NCBI GenBank assembly: GCA_030148065.1
Contig: JASBUC010000078.1
Coordinates: 1 to 64,000 of the forward strand
Length of the DNA stretch: 64,000 nucleotides
Reading direction: 5' to 3'
DNA from: Legionellaceae bacterium
Lineage (GTDB): Bacteria; Pseudomonadota; Gammaproteobacteria; Legionellales; Legionellaceae
The notes under the pieces are model-generated. The model had not been told where the DNA came from and searched no databases. It saw nothing but the letters and a program-made list of their open reading frames with translations. Within the stretch, counting starts at the first letter, position 1, and every line of letters starts with the position of its first letter. The position numbers were made by a program, and so were the translations under genes. Below are positions 45,051-54,337 of this stretch, piece after piece.

Positions 45051-45732
45051 CTTTCTTAACCATTTACCTAGAGAGCAAGTACGATTTAATTTTAAGCAGC
45101 TGCTGCTCTCTTTTGTTGGCTTATTGGTTGTTTGCATACTGATCTCTGTTTCGATGATGGTTATACAGTTCTTTGAGCATCGAGAGCTAAAAGAAATCAG
45201 TAAAGAGCGTGAATTGGTCGCCAGTCAATTTCAACAAACGGCTAAGGATTTCCCTCTGTTGGTAGACTCGATACCACTCGAGAAAAAATTAAAAAAATTA
45301 TCGGATGAGCTTCTAAAAAAACAACAGGAATTTGAGTCAATTTCTCACCGAACGCTTCGAAAAGGGTTTTCTAAATACATGAGTGAGCTCTCTAAAGTCA
45401 CACCTCAAGGCTTGTGGCTTACGGTTATCTCAATCGATCAGGATTCAAAAAACATCTCCATTCAGGGAAAGGCACAGAAAGCTGTGACCGTTGCAACCTT
45501 TATCAATCAACTGAATGACTCCGATGTTTTTACCAATTTGTATTTTGATTTATTTACCTTAGACAGAGTGTCTGCAAAACCTTATTTAGGGTTTGAAGTG
45601 GCAACAGAAACTTTACTAAAAGAAGAGCCGACTGAAGAAGAAAAACAAAAAGTGGCAGAGGATGAGTTTGATAATGGGGAAGAGCTAAGTGCCAGCGTTT
45701 CCCAAGAGAACGTCACTCGTTCTAGCAAATGA
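45037..45732 (+). CDS. PilN-like inner-membrane alignment protein
   Basis: 231 aa. The N-terminus MQTINFLNHLPRE is the PilN-type motif that docks on PilM/MshI. One membrane helix (LLLSFVGLLVVCILISVSMMV), then a coiled coil and a ferredoxin-like periplasmic domain (LSKVTPQGLWLTVISID). The acidic C-terminus (EEPTEEEKQKVAEDEF) is unusual. In Vibrio this gene is often called mshI2. Confidence 0.85.
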   Translation: MQTINFLNHLPREQVRFNFKQLLLSFVGLLVVCILISVSMMVIQFFEHRELKEISKERELVASQFQQTAKDFPLLVDSIPLEKKLKKLSDELLKKQQEFESISHRTLRKGFSKYMSELSKVTPQGLWLTVISIDQDSKNISIQGKAQKAVTVATFINQLNDSDVFTNLYFDLFTLDRVSAKPYLGFEVATETLLKEEPTEEEKQKVAEDEFDNGEELSASVSQENVTRSSK

Positions 45733-45739
45733 GACAACG

Positions 45740-46411
45740 ATGGAAAAACTAAAGCGTCAATATAAGCTCTTAAAAATTAAGTTTGAGCAGAATTCTTTAA
45801 GAGAGCGAGTGATTTTGTTTGTGATGGTACTGCTTGTTACCTTTATGATCTGGTATTGGCTTTTTTATACAGAGCAAGCTAATTGGCTTGAAAAGGTTAG
45901 CACTAAGCAGCAGGCCGAGCTCGAGCAAATCGAGCTGTTTAAATCACAGCGACAAGAAGTATTAGACAAGGCCCAAAATAGAAATATTATTGATCAGATT
46001 AACCGACATGGTGGGTTAAGTGATGAACTGACTATTTTGCAAAAAACCATGGGAAAGTTTAAACATGAATTCGTGCCACCAGAAGAGCTCGCTTTAATGA
46101 TGTACTCGATGTTAAAAGGCATTGAAGGCGTTCGTTTGATAAGCTTTAAGAGTCTAATTGAAGCAAACAATCAAACAATAGGAGAGCAAACAGAGAAAGA
46201 GGAGCGTCAGTCTGCCAATGACAGCGTGGTAGTTAATCGCTACCGTTTGGTCTTAAAAGGTGAGTATCTATCAATTCTTTATTATCTGAAGCAGTTAGAG
46301 AGCATTGAGTGGCGACTCTATTGGGATAAATTTAATTATAAGGTTCTGCATTACCCAAGAGCCGAGGTAAGCATTGATTTTTATACACTAACCAGCAAAG
46401 AGCGGTTGTAA
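45740..46411 (+). CDS. mshJ: MSHA biogenesis protein MshJ (PilO-like)
   Basis: 223 aa from MEKLKRQYKLL; an in-frame upstream extension to 45689 overlaps the PilN gene and is not family-like. One helix (ILFVMVLLVTFMIWYWLFY), a coiled coil and a periplasmic fold ending RAEVSIDFYTLTSKERL. Partners the PilN-like protein in the inner-membrane alignment complex. It starts 8 nt after the previous stop. Confidence 0.85.
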   Translation: MEKLKRQYKLLKIKFEQNSLRERVILFVMVLLVTFMIWYWLFYTEQANWLEKVSTKQQAELEQIELFKSQRQEVLDKAQNRNIIDQINRHGGLSDELTILQKTMGKFKHEFVPPEELALMMYSMLKGIEGVRLISFKSLIEANNQTIGEQTEKEERQSANDSVVVNRYRLVLKGEYLSILYYLKQLESIEWRLYWDKFNYKVLHYPRAEVSIDFYTLTSKERL

Positions 46412-46416
46412 ACGTG

Positions 46417-46737
46417 ATGAAAAAAACAGTCATTTTTTTAGGTTGTCTGATGATGTTTAAGGCCTCAGTGGCAGACGTCTTACATGATCCTACTCGTCCT
46501 ATGTCCTTGGGCGCTGAGTTTGTTTTGGGCGATAACTCAGGCTTACTATTAAAATCGATTTTAGTCGATAAACAGCGACGGCTTGCCTTGATTAATGGTC
46601 ACTACTATGGGGTAAGCCAGAGTGTGGGGCCCTACAAAATTATAAAGATATTGGAAGATTCGGTGATCCTCTCTCGTGATGGCAAAGAAACATCACTCTA
46701 CTTAATTAACGATGTAAAACGGACTGTAAACGAATGA
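46417..46737 (+). CDS. mshK: MSHA biogenesis protein MshK (PilP-like)
   Basis: 106 aa from the ATG; a GTG 3 nt upstream is also possible. A signal peptide (FLGCLMMFKASVADV) and then LHDPTRPMSL, the MshK/GspC-like linker. The C-terminal part (LLKSILVDKQRRLALINGHYYGVSQSVG) is the HR-type beta domain that contacts the secretin. Ends overlapping mshL by 4 nt. Confidence 0.85.
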   Translation: MKKTVIFLGCLMMFKASVADVLHDPTRPMSLGAEFVLGDNSGLLLKSILVDKQRRLALINGHYYGVSQSVGPYKIIKILEDSVILSRDGKETSLYLINDVKRTVNE

Positions 46738-48446
46738 GAATTTTATTAGCACTCACACTTGGTATGATTTTAAACGCGTGCTCAACCTATCAGCCCACCA
46801 ATGGCACCTCCATTGATACCATGAACACAAAACTGCAGCAGGCAAGGGTAATAAATGAGCAAATTGATGATCATAAGGGCTATGACAAACGACTCTTGAG
46901 ACAGGCCTTAATGCCAACTTATCGTTTTGCGGAAGGCAAAACACTGCCCTTTGGTCGACGTTTTGATGTCTCTGTGAAGGGCGTGCCGGCCAAAACCTTT
47001 TTTCTAGGCTTGGTTAAGGGAACGCCGATTAATATGATGGTGAGTCCAGACGTTGATGGCACCATTAATCTAAATTTAAAGAAAGTAACCATCCCCCAGG
47101 TGATGGAAGCCGTTGAGAACTTGTATGGCTATAGCTATCGAAAAACAGGCACTGGTTACGAAGTGCTGCCGAATAAAATAGAAAGTAAAATTTACATGGT
47201 GAATTATTTGGAGCTGCAGAGAAAGGGGCGCTCGAATATGACCATTAATTCAGGACAAGTCTCTTCCCAATCACAGAGTCAGCAAACAACCACCTCTGCA
47301 ACGGGCAGCTCGACAGAAAATACTAATAACGTTTCGAGCACCATTGGGGATGTGGAAACAAAAAGCTCGATCGATTTTTGGAAACAACTAAAGTTGACTC
47401 TGGATAACATTGTGGGCAAAGAGGATGGCCGCTCTGTCACGGTTAACCCAGTTGCGGGGGTCGTTGTGGTTAGAGCTTACCCTAAAGAATTAAAACAAGT
47501 AGAAATGTACTTAGATGCGGTGCAAAACAGCATGGATCGACAAGTCATTTTAGAAGCCAAAATTTTAGAAGTTATTTTAAATAACGAATACCAAATGGGA
47601 ATCGACTGGAAAATTTTTGGTGCAAACTTAAATGCTTTAAACACGTTTCCCCGGGCAAACATTGCCACCAGTGAGTTCCCACCTGCCTTCCAAGTAAACA
47701 TTTCTTGGAATCCTGAGAGTTTTACGACCACCATGCAAGCACTAGAGACGCAAGGAAACATCCAAGTGCTCTCAAGCCCTCGGGTTGCGACCATGAACAA
47801 TCAGAAAGCGGCTATTAAAGTTGGGAATGATGAGTTTTATGTCACCAATGTCTCAACCAGTCAAACGGCCAATGCGGCAGGCTCTGTGACGCCAACCCAG
47901 GACGTTGAATTAACGCCATTTTTCTCTGGTATTACCTTAGATGTAACGCCACAAATTGATGCGCAAGGCGACATCATTTTGCATATTCACCCATCGATAA
48001 GCCAAGTAAAAGATCAGCAAAAACAGATTGATTTGGGGTCTAATGGCACACTAACCTTGCCACTGGCAAACAGCACCATTCGAGAGTCTGATACCATCGT
48101 CCATGCTAAAAATGGGCAAGTCGTGGTGATAGGCGGTCTAATGGAAAATCACACACAAGAGGGGATTGCAGGCTTCCCTCCGGTTGCCAACATTCCTTAT
48201 TTAGGAGCGCTTTTTAGAGGGACCAGGCAGAATTCGCGAAAGAGTGAATTAGTTATTTTGCTTAGACCAATGGTGGTAAAACGCGGTACGATGACTGATA
48301 AAGTCAAAAGCGAAATCTCTCGCATGCGATCTCTTAAACGAGGCTTTCATGTGGGCTCTCGTCCTGATATTTATGGCACTGAAGGTGAGCAACCGATTAA
48401 AATTGGCCCCAAAGCTGGGATATTAGGCCCACAGGCGGCAAGCTAG
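46734..48446 (+). CDS. mshL: MSHA secretin MshL
   Basis: 570 aa outer-membrane channel for the pilus. Signal peptide with lipobox LNAC (acyl Cys16), so a lipoprotein. N domain with FDVSVKGVPAKTFFLGL and INLNLKKVTIPQVMEAV (STN-like). A Ser/Thr/Gln-rich insert at about residues 175-205. Secretin signature VVVIGGLMENHTQEGIAGFPPVANIPYLG and C-terminal SELVILLRPMVV. Between mshK and mshM as in other MSHA loci. Confidence 0.92.
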   Translation: MRILLALTLGMILNACSTYQPTNGTSIDTMNTKLQQARVINEQIDDHKGYDKRLLRQALMPTYRFAEGKTLPFGRRFDVSVKGVPAKTFFLGLVKGTPINMMVSPDVDGTINLNLKKVTIPQVMEAVENLYGYSYRKTGTGYEVLPNKIESKIYMVNYLELQRKGRSNMTINSGQVSSQSQSQQTTTSATGSSTENTNNVSSTIGDVETKSSIDFWKQLKLTLDNIVGKEDGRSVTVNPVAGVVVVRAYPKELKQVEMYLDAVQNSMDRQVILEAKILEVILNNEYQMGIDWKIFGANLNALNTFPRANIATSEFPPAFQVNISWNPESFTTTMQALETQGNIQVLSSPRVATMNNQKAAIKVGNDEFYVTNVSTSQTANAAGSVTPTQDVELTPFFSGITLDVTPQIDAQGDIILHIHPSISQVKDQQKQIDLGSNGTLTLPLANSTIRESDTIVHAKNGQVVVIGGLMENHTQEGIAGFPPVANIPYLGALFRGTRQNSRKSELVILLRPMVVKRGTMTDKVKSEISRMRSLKRGFHVGSRPDIYGTEGEQPIKIGPKAGILGPQAAS

Positions 48447-48455
48447 GAGAGACCT

Positions 48456-49370
48456 ATGTATTTAGAACATTTTAAGCTCAGTCAAGCACCGTTTTCTCTG
48501 ACCCCAAACACCGAGTTCTATTGTGAGCTACCCACTCATCAAGACGCTTTGGCCGTTTTATTATTAAGCCTAAAAGAAGGAGAGGGGTTTATTAAAATTG
48601 TGGGTGAAGTGGGGACGGGCAAGACTTTAATCTGTCGCATGCTTTTAAATCAGTTAAGCTCTGAGTATGTGGTTGCCTACATTCCAAATCCTGATTTAGA
48701 CTCAGATGGGCTAAGACGCGCCGTTGCTTATGAATTGGGAGTAAAATTGTGTCAAACAGCCTCCTCACATGAGCTTCTTGAGCTGATTAATCAGCGTTTA
48801 AAAGAGTTTCATAAAGAGGGTAAAAAACCTGTATTAATCATCGATGAGGCACAAGCGCTGCCAGATGAATGTTTAGAAGCGGTTCGTCTTTTAACTAATT
48901 TAGAAACAGAAGCAAAGAAGCTTTTACAAGTTGTCTTATTTGGGCAACCTGAACTTGATTTAAAGCTAAGGCAATCGAGACTTAGGCAATTAAGACAGCG
49001 AATTACTTTTTCGTACAACTTAAAGCCGCTGGCTAAGAAACAGCTGGATGCTTATCTTTGTCACCGTTTGGCAAAAGCAGGCTACACTTATGGCTCCTTA
49101 TTTACCGCCAGTGCCAAACGCAAGCTTTTTGAAGCGAGTGGGGGGCTGCCAAGGCTTTTAAACGTTCTTTGCCACAAATCATTGTTAGTTGCCTATGGGC
49201 GAGGTCAAAAAGTGGTGGATAAAAAGTCAATGAAACGCGCCATTAAAGACACAGAGAATGTGATTAGTAAATCCTCTTTTGGCAATCATCAGCTTTATCT
49301 GGCTGCCATTGTCATTGCCACAGCTGGCATGTTTGTGTGGGCTTATACTAAATTTGGGCTGTTATCATGA
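48456..49370 (+). CDS. mshM: MSHA ATPase MshM (ExeA-like)
   Basis: 304 aa. The N-terminus MYLEHFKLSQAPFSLTPN is typical of ExeA/MshM. Walker A is VGEVGTGKTLIC, Walker B VLIIDEAQALP, followed by LLTNLETEAKKLLQVVLFGQPEL. C-terminal helix LYLAAIVIATAGMFVWAYTKFGLL anchors it in the membrane. By analogy with ExeA it probably helps secretin assembly. Overlaps mshN by 4 nt. Confidence 0.9.
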   Translation: MYLEHFKLSQAPFSLTPNTEFYCELPTHQDALAVLLLSLKEGEGFIKIVGEVGTGKTLICRMLLNQLSSEYVVAYIPNPDLDSDGLRRAVAYELGVKLCQTASSHELLELINQRLKEFHKEGKKPVLIIDEAQALPDECLEAVRLLTNLETEAKKLLQVVLFGQPELDLKLRQSRLRQLRQRITFSYNLKPLAKKQLDAYLCHRLAKAGYTYGSLFTASAKRKLFEASGGLPRLLNVLCHKSLLVAYGRGQKVVDKKSMKRAIKDTENVISKSSFGNHQLYLAAIVIATAGMFVWAYTKFGLLS

Positions 49371-50362
49371 GTTTGTTAAATGAAATGGTCAATGACTTAA
49401 ATAAAGCAAAGTCTTGTAATGGTGAAGGGATTTTATTACACACGGAGTATTCATTTTTAAGACGCGCAATCCCAGCCATTTTAAAAGCTTTGGGATTAGG
49501 ATTTATAGTCAGTCTTTTATTCTTTGCACTCATAAAATGGTTTTATCCTGCAAACCCAACTCAGCCATTAAAGCCAGCACAACCTGCCAAGATAACAGCG
49601 GCTGTGCCTGTAGAAAAAAAGGAGAAAGAAACACCGGTTAAAGCAAAACCACGGCTTGCAAAGAGTGTGCTGCCTGATTTAGAGCATGTTTCTTTTAAAA
49701 ACGCGCTAATTGCAACAAGGCCTAATACAAAGCCAACGGCAGAGGTGAATGAGAGCGTTGAAGTGCGCAAAAAGGCCTACCCCTTAAGTGAAAAGGAATG
49801 GCAAAAATACACTTACAATGAAGCATTGCTTGCCATTGAGCAAGAAGAGTATTCAGAGGCCATTAAGCTTTTAAAAACCATCTTAGCCAAGAATGCTCAT
49901 GCTTCTAAAGCTCGCGAGACGCTATCGCTGGTCTACCTCGGGCTCGGTGACGATCATCTTGCCCAAGCAGAAATAGAAAGAGGTCTACAATTAGATAAGA
50001 GTGCAGCAGGCTTAATTAAATTAAAGGCTCAATTTTTGAGTGAGAAAGGCGATCCTTACAAGGCGCTTGCCTTAATGAAAGGCTTGCACCCTGAACTAAA
50101 CACTCATCCAGATTTTTATGCGGTGTTAGCAGCACTCTATGAGAGTGTTGGTGAGAGTGATAAGGCTGGCGGTCTTTATAAAGAATTGCTACGAGTTGAG
50201 CCTGATAATGGGCAATATTGGTTGGGCTATGCCGTAGCACTAGAAGATGCGCACAAGACCCAACAGGCATTGGATGCCTATCAAAATGCAGTCAACAGCC
50301 TAAATAGTAATACGGAGATCCGCATGTTTGCCACCAATAAAATCACAGAATTAAAGGGATAG
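49367..50362 (+). CDS. mshN: MSHA biogenesis TPR protein MshN
   Basis: 331 aa. MSLLNEMVNDLNKAK is the usual MshN start. One membrane helix (residues about 35-53), a Pro/Lys/Ala-rich periplasmic linker (PLKPAQPAKITAAVPVEKKEK), then TPR repeats from about residue 140 (YNEALLAIEQEEYSEAIKLLK; HPDFYAVLAALYESVGESDKA; YWLGYAVALEDAHKTQQALDAY). Likely scaffolds the periplasmic part. mshE follows after 6 nt. Confidence 0.88.
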   Translation: MSLLNEMVNDLNKAKSCNGEGILLHTEYSFLRRAIPAILKALGLGFIVSLLFFALIKWFYPANPTQPLKPAQPAKITAAVPVEKKEKETPVKAKPRLAKSVLPDLEHVSFKNALIATRPNTKPTAEVNESVEVRKKAYPLSEKEWQKYTYNEALLAIEQEEYSEAIKLLKTILAKNAHASKARETLSLVYLGLGDDHLAQAEIERGLQLDKSAAGLIKLKAQFLSEKGDPYKALALMKGLHPELNTHPDFYAVLAALYESVGESDKAGGLYKELLRVEPDNGQYWLGYAVALEDAHKTQQALDAYQNAVNSLNSNTEIRMFATNKITELKG

Positions 50363-50368
50363 AAAAGG

Positions 50369-52069
50369 ATGAAACGGATCCGCTTAGGTGATTTATTACT
50401 CGAGAAAAAACTCGTTGATGAAAAGACCTTGGAAAAAGCAAGTCTTGAGCAAACAAAATCGGGTAAAAAATTTGGTCAAACCCTGATTGAAATGGGGGTT
50501 ATAAAAGAAGCGGACTTATTAAATCTTCTAGCCGATCAGCTAGACGTTCCTTTCATTGATTTAAAACAGCACGAGTTAAATGAACGTTTAATCCCATTAC
50601 TGCCAGAGACTCAGGCAAGGCGCTACCGAGCCATTATTTTAGGTCGTAGCAAGGATAACAGTCTACTAGTTGGGATGGCCGATCCTTTAGACATTTTTGC
50701 CTTCGATGAGCTCTCAAAGCTTCTAAAGCAACCAATAAGCATGGCAATTGTTAGCGAGCAAGCTTTGCTGGCAACCATTGACCGAGTCTACAGCCACAGT
50801 GAAGAAATTACTCAGTTTGCAAAGCAGCTCTCAGGCGAGTTGGTCAATGAAAGCAGCGAGATTACAGACACTCTATTCAAAGAAGCCTCAGGAAGCGCCG
50901 AAGAAGCGCCAGTTGTTAAACTGCTAAACACCATCTTTAGTGATGCCATTCGAGTGGGAGCATCAGACATTCACATCGAGCCTGGTGAGAAAAATCTACA
51001 CATTCGTTTGCGCATTGATGGCGTGCTGCAAGAAAATGTTTTGGATGATAAGCGCATTGCCAGAGCCTTAATTCAACGTTTGAAGCTGCGGGCAAACTTA
51101 GACATTTCAGAAAAACGTCTGCCACAAGATGGTCGATTCCATTTGGTGTTAGGAGAGCGCTCCTTTGATGTGCGGCTCTCAACGCTAACGACTGCCAATG
51201 GCGAATCGGTGGTGATGCGTTTGCTCGATCAATCCTCACCAGTACAAGGCTTGGATAAATTAGGCATTGATGACGCATTAGTGAGCGCCCTTCGAAAAAT
51301 TTATCATAACCCACATGGCATGCTGTTGGTGACTGGTCCAACCGGAAGTGGTAAGACCACCACCCTCTATGGCATTCTCTCTGAACTCAACGAATCAGAA
51401 AAGAAAATCATCACAGTGGAAGATCCGGTTGAATACCGGCTAGAGAGAGTCAATCAAGTTCAAGTCAATCATAAGATTGACTTAACCTTTGCCAGAGTAT
51501 TGCGCGCCATCTTAAGGCAAGATCCAGACATTATTATGATTGGGGAGATTAGGGATAAAGAAACCGCAAACATTGCACTTAGGGCCTCAGTCACCGGTCA
51601 CTTTGTGTTGGCAACACTACACACCAACGACTCGATTTCAACAGCCACGCGCTTAATAGACATGGGCTGTGAGGGCTTTATGGTGGCCTCCAGTGTGAAA
51701 GGCATACTGGCACAGCGTTTGGTCAGAGGCGTTTGTGAGGTCTGTGTCGATCATTATCATCCCACTGAGGGCGAGCTTGCTTGGCTTGAAGCACTAGGTG
51801 TGAAAGAGACCTCGAACTTAAAAGTGGGTTTGGGGTGTACTTATTGCAATCAAACTGGTTATAAGGGCCGATTGGGTGTTTATGAGTTATTGGTTTTGGA
51901 CTATCCCATGCTTGAAGCCCTACGCCAAATGGATTCGGTTCAGTTTATCAAACTTGCTAATGAAAGCCCCTTTTTCAAGCCACTGAAGGAGTCGGTATTG
52001 AATCTTTTATTAGCTGGAAAAAGCACGGTCAGTGAAGCCATGCGTGTGCTTGGACAAGAGCTCTCATAA
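50369..52069 (+). CDS. mshE: Pilus extension ATPase MshE
   Basis: 566 aa. The N-terminal MshEN region holds two RLGxxL-type repeats (RLGDLLLEKKLVDEKTLEKA; GQTLIEMGVIKEADLLNLL), the motif known to bind c-di-GMP. The ATPase core has Walker A GPTGSGKTT, Asp box, Walker B ILRQDPDIIMIGEIRD and His box TLHTNDS. A tetracysteine zinc site is visible (CEVC..CTYC). Powers pilin polymerisation; output probably tuned by c-di-GMP. Overlaps mshG by 1 nt. Confidence 0.93.
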   Translation: MKRIRLGDLLLEKKLVDEKTLEKASLEQTKSGKKFGQTLIEMGVIKEADLLNLLADQLDVPFIDLKQHELNERLIPLLPETQARRYRAIILGRSKDNSLLVGMADPLDIFAFDELSKLLKQPISMAIVSEQALLATIDRVYSHSEEITQFAKQLSGELVNESSEITDTLFKEASGSAEEAPVVKLLNTIFSDAIRVGASDIHIEPGEKNLHIRLRIDGVLQENVLDDKRIARALIQRLKLRANLDISEKRLPQDGRFHLVLGERSFDVRLSTLTTANGESVVMRLLDQSSPVQGLDKLGIDDALVSALRKIYHNPHGMLLVTGPTGSGKTTTLYGILSELNESEKKIITVEDPVEYRLERVNQVQVNHKIDLTFARVLRAILRQDPDIIMIGEIRDKETANIALRASVTGHFVLATLHTNDSISTATRLIDMGCEGFMVASSVKGILAQRLVRGVCEVCVDHYHPTEGELAWLEALGVKETSNLKVGLGCTYCNQTGYKGRLGVYELLVLDYPMLEALRQMDSVQFIKLANESPFFKPLKESVLNLLLAGKSTVSEAMRVLGQELS

Positions 52070-53301
52070 TGGCGCTTTTTCATTATAAGTGTCGCAACCC
52101 CCAAGGCTCACTAGTCTCTGGGTCTCGTGAAGCTGAGAGTCAAGAGAGCCTTGCCAGTGCCCTACAGGCAGAGAATTTAATTCCGGTTGAAATTAGTAAG
52201 GCGAAGGCCGGGGGACTTAGTCGCTCGATTGAATTTAATTTGCCAAGCCTTCGAGCAAAGAAAGTTAGCAAAGACGAGTTACAAGTTTTTTGCCGACAAA
52301 TGTACACTCTTTTAAAAGCGGGGATCCCTGTGCTAATGGCAGTGGGACGTCTGTCAGAAACCACTCGAGATGCCGTCTTAAGTGATGCCTTAAACACCAT
52401 TATTGTTCGTTTAAAAGAAGGTCAACCGTTGTACTTAGCCTTGAAAGAGTTTAAGCATATTTTTTCAAGCTTTTTTGTCAACCTGGTGCGCGTTGGTGAA
52501 GAAACGGGGAACCTCGATCGCGTTTTCTTATTTATTGCTGAGTATTTAGAGCTTGAAATAGAAACGAAGAAAAAAGTAAAGACCGCACTTCGTTACCCAA
52601 TTTTAGTGATATGCGCCACACTGGTTGCGCTGGTGGTTATTAATATTTTCGTGGTGCCAACGTTTGCAAAAATGTTCTTAGATGCCAATATTGACTTGCC
52701 TCTTGCCACTCGTATTTTAATTGCCACTTCGAACTTCCTATTAAATTATTGGTATGTGTTGCTGGCTGGTTGTATCATTCTTTTTTTTGCAACTCGTTAT
52801 TATTTATCAACCTCGGATGGCGCCCTAAAGTGGGCACGTTATCAGCTAAAAATTCCAGTGATTGGCTGGCTCATTCATCGCATTTTACTCTCACGGTTTA
52901 CTAGGCTCTATGCGCTGGTCTTAAAAGCCGGTGTAACCGCACTTGAAGGCATACAAATGGTGGGTCGCTCTACCGGTAATGCCTATTTAGAGTCTGAAAT
53001 TAATAACATCACCGATTTAATCGCCCGGGGAAACACCATTTCTACTGCGGTTGGTCAAACCAAGCTTTTTTCACCCTTGGTGATTCAAATGATTACCTTA
53101 GGTGAAGAAGCAGGACAAATTGAGTCGATGCTCGATGATGTAGCAGACTTTTATGAGCGAGAAATTAACTACGATTTAGCAAGACTCAGTGATGCCATTG
53201 AGCCTATTTTATTGATTATTATGGCTGCAATGGTGTTAGTGTTAGCGCTTGGAGTCTTTATGCCAATGTGGCAGATGGCCTCAGTGATGGGCGCTGGCTA
53301 G
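52069..53301 (+). CDS. mshG: MSHA platform protein MshG (PilC/GspF-like)
   Basis: 410 aa inner-membrane platform. FHYKCRNPQGSLVSGSREA opens like PilC/GspF. Two T2SSF domains (about 68-190 and 270-390), each with FCRQMYTLLKAGIPV-type and LSRFTRLYALVLKAGVTALE-type signatures and membrane helices (YPILVICATLVALVVINIFVV; LLIIMAAMVLVLALGVFMPMW). Couples the MshE motor to pilin subunits. Its TAG overlaps a GTG start (TAGTG). Confidence 0.93.
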   Translation: MALFHYKCRNPQGSLVSGSREAESQESLASALQAENLIPVEISKAKAGGLSRSIEFNLPSLRAKKVSKDELQVFCRQMYTLLKAGIPVLMAVGRLSETTRDAVLSDALNTIIVRLKEGQPLYLALKEFKHIFSSFFVNLVRVGEETGNLDRVFLFIAEYLELEIETKKKVKTALRYPILVICATLVALVVINIFVVPTFAKMFLDANIDLPLATRILIATSNFLLNYWYVLLAGCIILFFATRYYLSTSDGALKWARYQLKIPVIGWLIHRILLSRFTRLYALVLKAGVTALEGIQMVGRSTGNAYLESEINNITDLIARGNTISTAVGQTKLFSPLVIQMITLGEEAGQIESMLDDVADFYEREINYDLARLSDAIEPILLIIMAAMVLVLALGVFMPMWQMASVMGAG

Positions 53302-53789
53302 TGTTCTCCCAACCTAAAATGCGTCGTGAGTTTCGTCTGCTGGTTGTGGTGTTTGTCGGAGCCATCCTGATTTGGTTTAGTCACGCCCACTATGAGGCTT
53401 TGAAAGCAGGACTTGAAAGAGCGGTGTTTCAGAACAGTGTGCAGAGCCTCAAGAATTTCATTTATTTACAAAAAGTTATCAATGACAGAGACGGATCTTT
53501 TAATTGTCATCAGCTAAAAGAACGGTTAAATGCGCAACAAAGTTTGCAGCCACAAGAAGGGTTTATGCCTCGTCATTCTCAGCATGGGGGTGGTAATGCC
53601 CCCCAGTGGAAATACCACCCAAAAGTCAATGAGTTAAGTTATCGAGTAAGCAGCAAACGATTTTTTAGTTCAAAAAATGGACAGCTTATTGAGTTAAAAC
53701 TAAACTGTAATAAAGGAGAGTTAATTTTAATGACAAGTCCTCATAAATGGTGTCTGGAGCCATTTTGGTGGGGCTGTAGAAAGTGGTAG
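53301..53789 (+). CDS. mshF: MshF-like membrane-anchored protein
   Basis: 162 aa from the GTG overlapping the mshG stop; an in-frame ATG at 53268 is inside mshG and one at 53319 is possible. One N-terminal helix (FRLLVVVFVGAILIWFSH) and an exported domain with three Cys (FNCHQ, KLNCN, KWCLEP/WGCRK region). Position between mshG and the pilin matches MshF of Vibrio. The sequence itself is poorly conserved, so the name rests mostly on context. Confidence 0.65.
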   Translation: MFSQPKMRREFRLLVVVFVGAILIWFSHAHYEALKAGLERAVFQNSVQSLKNFIYLQKVINDRDGSFNCHQLKERLNAQQSLQPQEGFMPRHSQHGGGNAPQWKYHPKVNELSYRVSSKRFFSSKNGQLIELKLNCNKGELILMTSPHKWCLEPFWWGCRKW

Positions 53790-53858
53790 AACTTGTTGTT
53801 AAATAATAGTCTTTGCCCTAGACTAAGGGGTATTAGTGAAAGCGAGAGGATGGAAGAG

Positions 53859-54284
53859 ATGAATGGACAAAAGGGTTTTACCTTGGTTGAATTAGTGACA
53901 GTGGTGGTAATTCTTGGAATTCTCGCCGCAGTGGCTGTGCCAAACTACATAGGCTTCAGATCGGATGCTAATACAGCCGTGGTAGATGGTGCTTGTGCTG
54001 CCGTCAATGGGGCGATATCTACAGTGTATGCTAAAGCGATGATAGATGGGACTGAATCCAATGCCAGTGGCTCTTCTGTTACGCTTGCAGATGGCTCTAC
54101 GGTTGCTATATCTTATGGCTACCCAACGGTTGCCTCTCTGGGGTCTGCACTAACTCTCGATGGCGGCTTATCCTACAATAGTACAGCTGGCACAATCACA
54201 GTTAGAACAAACTGTGTTTGTACTTATACGGCGGCAACCTCTTCTGCTGCTGCTTCGACTGCTACCACAACGACAGGTTGTTAA
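53859..54284 (+). CDS. mshA: Major type IV prepilin, MshA-like
   Basis: 141 aa from MNGQKG; GAGAGG is 9 nt upstream. Two in-frame earlier ATG/TTG sites would lengthen the leader unusually. After the Gly, FTLVELVTVVVILGILAAVAVPNY is a textbook class IV pilin helix with Glu at +5. Body is Ala/Thr/Ser-rich; two Cys (TNCVCTY) and a final Cys after an Ala/Thr-rich tail. Single pilin at the MshA/MshB position; MshB seems absent. A perfect terminator follows. Confidence 0.85.
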   Translation: MNGQKGFTLVELVTVVVILGILAAVAVPNYIGFRSDANTAVVDGACAAVNGAISTVYAKAMIDGTESNASGSSVTLADGSTVAISYGYPTVASLGSALTLDGGLSYNSTAGTITVRTNCVCTYTAATSSAAASTATTTTGC

Positions 54285-54297
54285 CTCTAAAGGTTAT

Positions 54298-54325
54298 AAA
54301 AAAGGGAGCTTAAGCTCCCTTTTTC
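54298..54325. terminator. Bidirectional terminator after mshA
   Basis: GGGAGCTTAAGCTCCC (54304-54319), a perfect palindrome with A-run before and T-run after. Serves mshA and the convergent protease gene. Confidence 0.9.
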
Positions 54326-54337
54326 TTTTGGGAGTGT

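Noticed and set aside
54298-54325. Possible operator before the protease gene
   Set aside because: The palindrome has flanking A- and T-runs and lies between convergent stops, so it is a terminator.
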